From Synechococcus sp. UW140 (GTDB lineage: Bacteria; Cyanobacteriota; Cyanobacteriia; PCC-6307; Cyanobiaceae), in contig CAMCQR010000012.1 in assembly GCA_945877115.1 (NCBI GenBank), positions 1-40,786 of the forward strand: a DNA stretch of 40,786 bases. Direction: 5' to 3'. The position numbers and the translations under genes are program-made. The notes under the pieces are model-generated. The model had not been told where the DNA came from, did not search any database, and saw only the letters and a program-made list of their open reading frames with translations. Below are positions 38,811 through 40,786 of the stretch, piece after piece. Every line of letters begins with the position of its first letter. Positions within the stretch are counted from its first letter, which is position 1.

Positions 38811-40786
38811 ATGGCCACGTTTTTATTGGAGATTGGCAGCGAGGAACTTCCCGCCGATTTCGTCAGGTTGGCTTTGCCCCAGCTGCGCCAGCGGGTTGAA
38901 GACGATCTGGCGGAGGCCCGGTTGGCCTGGCAGGAGCTGCGGGTGACGGGGACACCGCGGCGCCTGGCCGTTCTGATTGGGGGTCTGGCGACCCATCAGC
39001 AGGATCGCCGCGAGGAACGCAAGGGTCCCCCCGCCTCAGCAGCTTTTGTGGACGGCTCGCCCACGGCGGCCGCCCTTGGTTTTGCCGGGCGCTGTGGCGT
39101 GCTGCCCGAGGCCCTTGAGGTGCGGCCCACCCCCAAGGGCCCCTTTGTCTTCGCCCAGGTTCTGGAGCCGGGCCAGCCCACGACCACCGTGTTGCAGTCC
39201 CTGATTCCCGAGTGGATCTGGGGGCTGCAGGGGCGCCGCTTCATGCGCTGGGGAGCGGGGGAAAGCCGCTTCAGCCGTCCGATTCGCTGGTTGGTGGCCC
39301 TGTGGGACGACGCCGTGGTGCCGGTGGATCTGGTCCACTGCGATCCGGTGGTCAGCAGTGGTCGTCTCAGCCGCGGCGACCGTCTCAGTCAGGAACCCCT
39401 GGCCATTGCGCGGGCGGATCAATATTTCGAGACCTTGGCTGCAGCGGCTGTGATGGCCGATCGTGATGCCCGCGCCGCCATTATTGGGGCCGAGATCGAG
39501 GTGGCGGCCCGGGCCGCCGATGGTGTCCCGGATCTGCCAGGGACCCTTTTTGATGAGCTGGTGGATCTTGTCGAAGCCCCCCAGGTGCTGACCGGATCGG
39601 TTGAAGATCGTTACCTCGCGCTGCCGCCCGAGGTGCTGAGCACCGTGATGCGGACCCATCAGCGCTACGTACCACTGGGACGCTTCGGTGCCCTGGCCGA
39701 TTCCCTGGCCCTGGAGGCGCGGGAATTGCTCCTGCCCCGCTTCCTGTTCGTGGCCAATGGCCGTGATCCTGCCGCCGCCGACACGGTGCGGCGCGGCAAC
39801 GAGAGGGTGTTGAGGGCCCGATTGGCCGACGCTGCCTTTTTTGTGAGGGCCGATCGATCCGCCGCCAGCATCGACCGGCGCGCGCAACTGGATCGGGTCA
39901 CCTTCGCTGAAGGACTGGGCAGCCTGCTCGATCGAACCCAGCGCATCGAATGGTTCACCGATGCCCTGCTCCAGGCCCTGGCCCTGGGGGCCCAGACGGC
40001 GGAAGCAGCCCGCCGAGCCGCCCATCTCTGCAAACACGACCTGGTCAGCCAGATGGTGGGGGAATTTCCCGAACTGCAGGGTGTGATGGGGGGCAAATAT
40101 TTGCTGGCCGAAGGGGAGTCCAGGGCCGTGGCCCTGGCGGTGCAAGAGCACTACCTGCCCCGTGGTGCGGGCGATAGCCTGCCGACTTCCGATGCAGGCG
40201 CGGTGGTGGCCCTGGCGGAGAGGCTCGAACTGCTGCTCAGCAGCTTCGCCAGGGGCGAGCGGCCGAGTGGATCCTCCGATCCCTACGGGCTGCGGCGGGC
40301 AGGCAACGGGGTGCTCCAGATTCTCTGGGATCGGGGCTGGACTCTGGATCTGGAGGTCCTGGTGCAGCGTTCCTGCAGGCATTGGGCCGCGTTGCTGCCC
40401 CACCTGAGCATCGAGGTGGTTTCCTTGGAGGCGAGCATGGTCGAGCTGCTGCGCCAGAGGCTGGTCAGTCAGTTGGAGGAGGAGGGTTTTGATGGGGATC
40501 TGGTCCAGTCGGTCGCTGGCGATACCGTGGCGTCAGCCCGGTTACTGGGGGACCCGGCCGATGCCCGCCGTCGCTTGCTGCTGCTGGCCGATTTGCGGCT
40601 TCAGGGCCAACTAGCTGTCTTGCAATCGGTCGTGCAACGGGCCTCGCGCTTGGCGACCAAAGGGGACTTGGACCTAGAGGTGTTGGGGCCCGAGGGGAGG
40701 GTTGATGCCGAGCTGTTCAGTTCTCCGAGCGAGGCGGCGATGCTGGGCGTCGTTGAGAAGCTGCGGCCCTATGCCGAGGCCCGGGA
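38811..40786 (+). CDS. glyS: Glycyl-tRNA synthetase beta subunit, 5' part
   Basis: The beta subunit of the bacterial alpha2-beta2 glycyl-tRNA synthetase, which provides tRNA recognition and HD-like domains. About 658 residues are present before the window ends; roughly the last 60 are missing. The frame is open to the final base. Visible features are FLLEIGSEELPADFVR at the start, TGTPRRLAVLIGGL, RFMRWGAGESRFSRPIRWLVAL, LPPEVLSTVMRTHQRYVPL, RRGNERVLRARLADAAFFVRAD, CKHDLVSQMVGEFPELQGVMG and SSDPYGLRRAGNGVLQIL. ATG at 38811 is used; an ATG directly before it (38808) is equally possible. It is divergent from sir, with a 124-base gap. The alpha-subunit gene is not in the window. Confidence 0.95.
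   Translation, partial: MATFLLEIGSEELPADFVRLALPQLRQRVEDDLAEARLAWQELRVTGTPRRLAVLIGGLATHQQDRREERKGPPASAAFVDGSPTAAALGFAGRCGVLPEALEVRPTPKGPFVFAQVLEPGQPTTTVLQSLIPEWIWGLQGRRFMRWGAGESRFSRPIRWLVALWDDAVVPVDLVHCDPVVSSGRLSRGDRLSQEPLAIARADQYFETLAAAAVMADRDARAAIIGAEIEVAARAADGVPDLPGTLFDELVDLVEAPQVLTGSVEDRYLALPPEVLSTVMRTHQRYVPLGRFGALADSLALEARELLLPRFLFVANGRDPAAADTVRRGNERVLRARLADAAFFVRADRSAASIDRRAQLDRVTFAEGLGSLLDRTQRIEWFTDALLQALALGAQTAEAARRAAHLCKHDLVSQMVGEFPELQGVMGGKYLLAEGESRAVALAVQEHYLPRGAGDSLPTSDAGAVVALAERLELLLSSFARGERPSGSSDPYGLRRAGNGVLQILWDRGWTLDLEVLVQRSCRHWAALLPHLSIEVVSLEASMVELLRQRLVSQLEEEGFDGDLVQSVAGDTVASARLLGDPADARRRLLLLADLRLQGQLAVLQSVVQRASRLATKGDLDLEVLGPEGRVDAELFSSPSEAAMLGVVEKLRPYAEAR

Noticed and set aside
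39036-40403. Long open frame on the minus strand (455 codons)
   Set aside because: It is the antisense shadow of glyS, whose conserved motifs run through the whole stretch on the plus strand; the minus product is low-complexity and matches nothing.

Overview
The window is a compact, GC-rich chromosomal segment from a unicellular picocyanobacterium of the Cyanobium / cluster-5 Synechococcus type. The evidence is a phycobilisome core gene (apcF), phycocyanobilin synthesis (pcyA), a photosystem II assembly factor (psb28), a GUN4 protein, the SipA-type regulator, ferredoxin sulfite reductase, an NtcA-type glnA promoter and a gene order typical of that group. Placement at genus level is inference. 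About 40 protein genes fill the window. I see no tRNA, rRNA, CRISPR array, insertion sequence or prophage, and no gene-free stretch longer than 300 bases. The largest gap is the 258-base glnA/apcF divergent promoter region.

Layout. 1-5.4 kb (+): end of rsmA, ispE, a DUF3082-type membrane protein, pdhB, secD, secF and a small membrane protein, tightly packed and closed by a good intrinsic terminator. 5.5-7.9 kb (-): psb28 followed by two tandem AI-2E/PerM-family permeases joined by 4-base overlaps. 8.0-11.0 kb: a GUN4 protein and an RsbW-like ATPase (+), a DUF6439-like protein (-), a small membrane-anchored protein (+) and a methyltransferase (-). 11.1-16.8 kb: glnA (-) with a textbook NtcA-activated promoter, divergent from apcF (+), then an alanine/serine-glyoxylate aminotransferase (+), tadA (-), a group II PLP decarboxylase (+) and a 72-residue membrane protein (+). 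16.6-21.5 kb (-): bioY, lspA, a class A penicillin-binding protein with an N-terminal FHA domain, and a membrane GTPase, forming an overlapping envelope operon. 21.6-25.3 kb: sipA (+), a two-gene M16 peptidase operon (-) and pcyA (+). 25.3-28.2 kb (+): a devBCA-type exporter whose first gene overlaps pcyA. 28.2-34.8 kb (+): a 51-residue basic protein, a family 2 glycosyltransferase, rpsB, tsf, a picocyanobacterial hypothetical protein and recG. 34.8-36.9 kb: an AT-richer insert-like block with a probable PEP-CTERM secreted protein (-), then a VanX-like dipeptidase (+) and a small secreted protein (-). 36.9 kb to the end: sir (-) and the 5' part of glyS (+).

The genes fall into a few themes: light harvesting and pigment synthesis (apcF, pcyA, GUN4, psb28, sipA), nitrogen and sulfur assimilation (glnA, sir), envelope construction and protein export (secDF, lspA, the FHA-PBP, the VanX-like enzyme, devBCA), and translation (rsmA, rpsB, tsf, glyS, tadA). 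The most interesting points are the exact NtcA promoter with a hairpin starting at the predicted glnA transcript end, the FHA-PBP/GTPase operon, the short-armed DevB that overlaps pcyA, the candidate PEP-CTERM protein in an AT-rich pocket, the M16 pair with one inactive partner, and repeated tail-to-tail gene overlaps. I did not find a clearly new multi-gene defence or mobile system.
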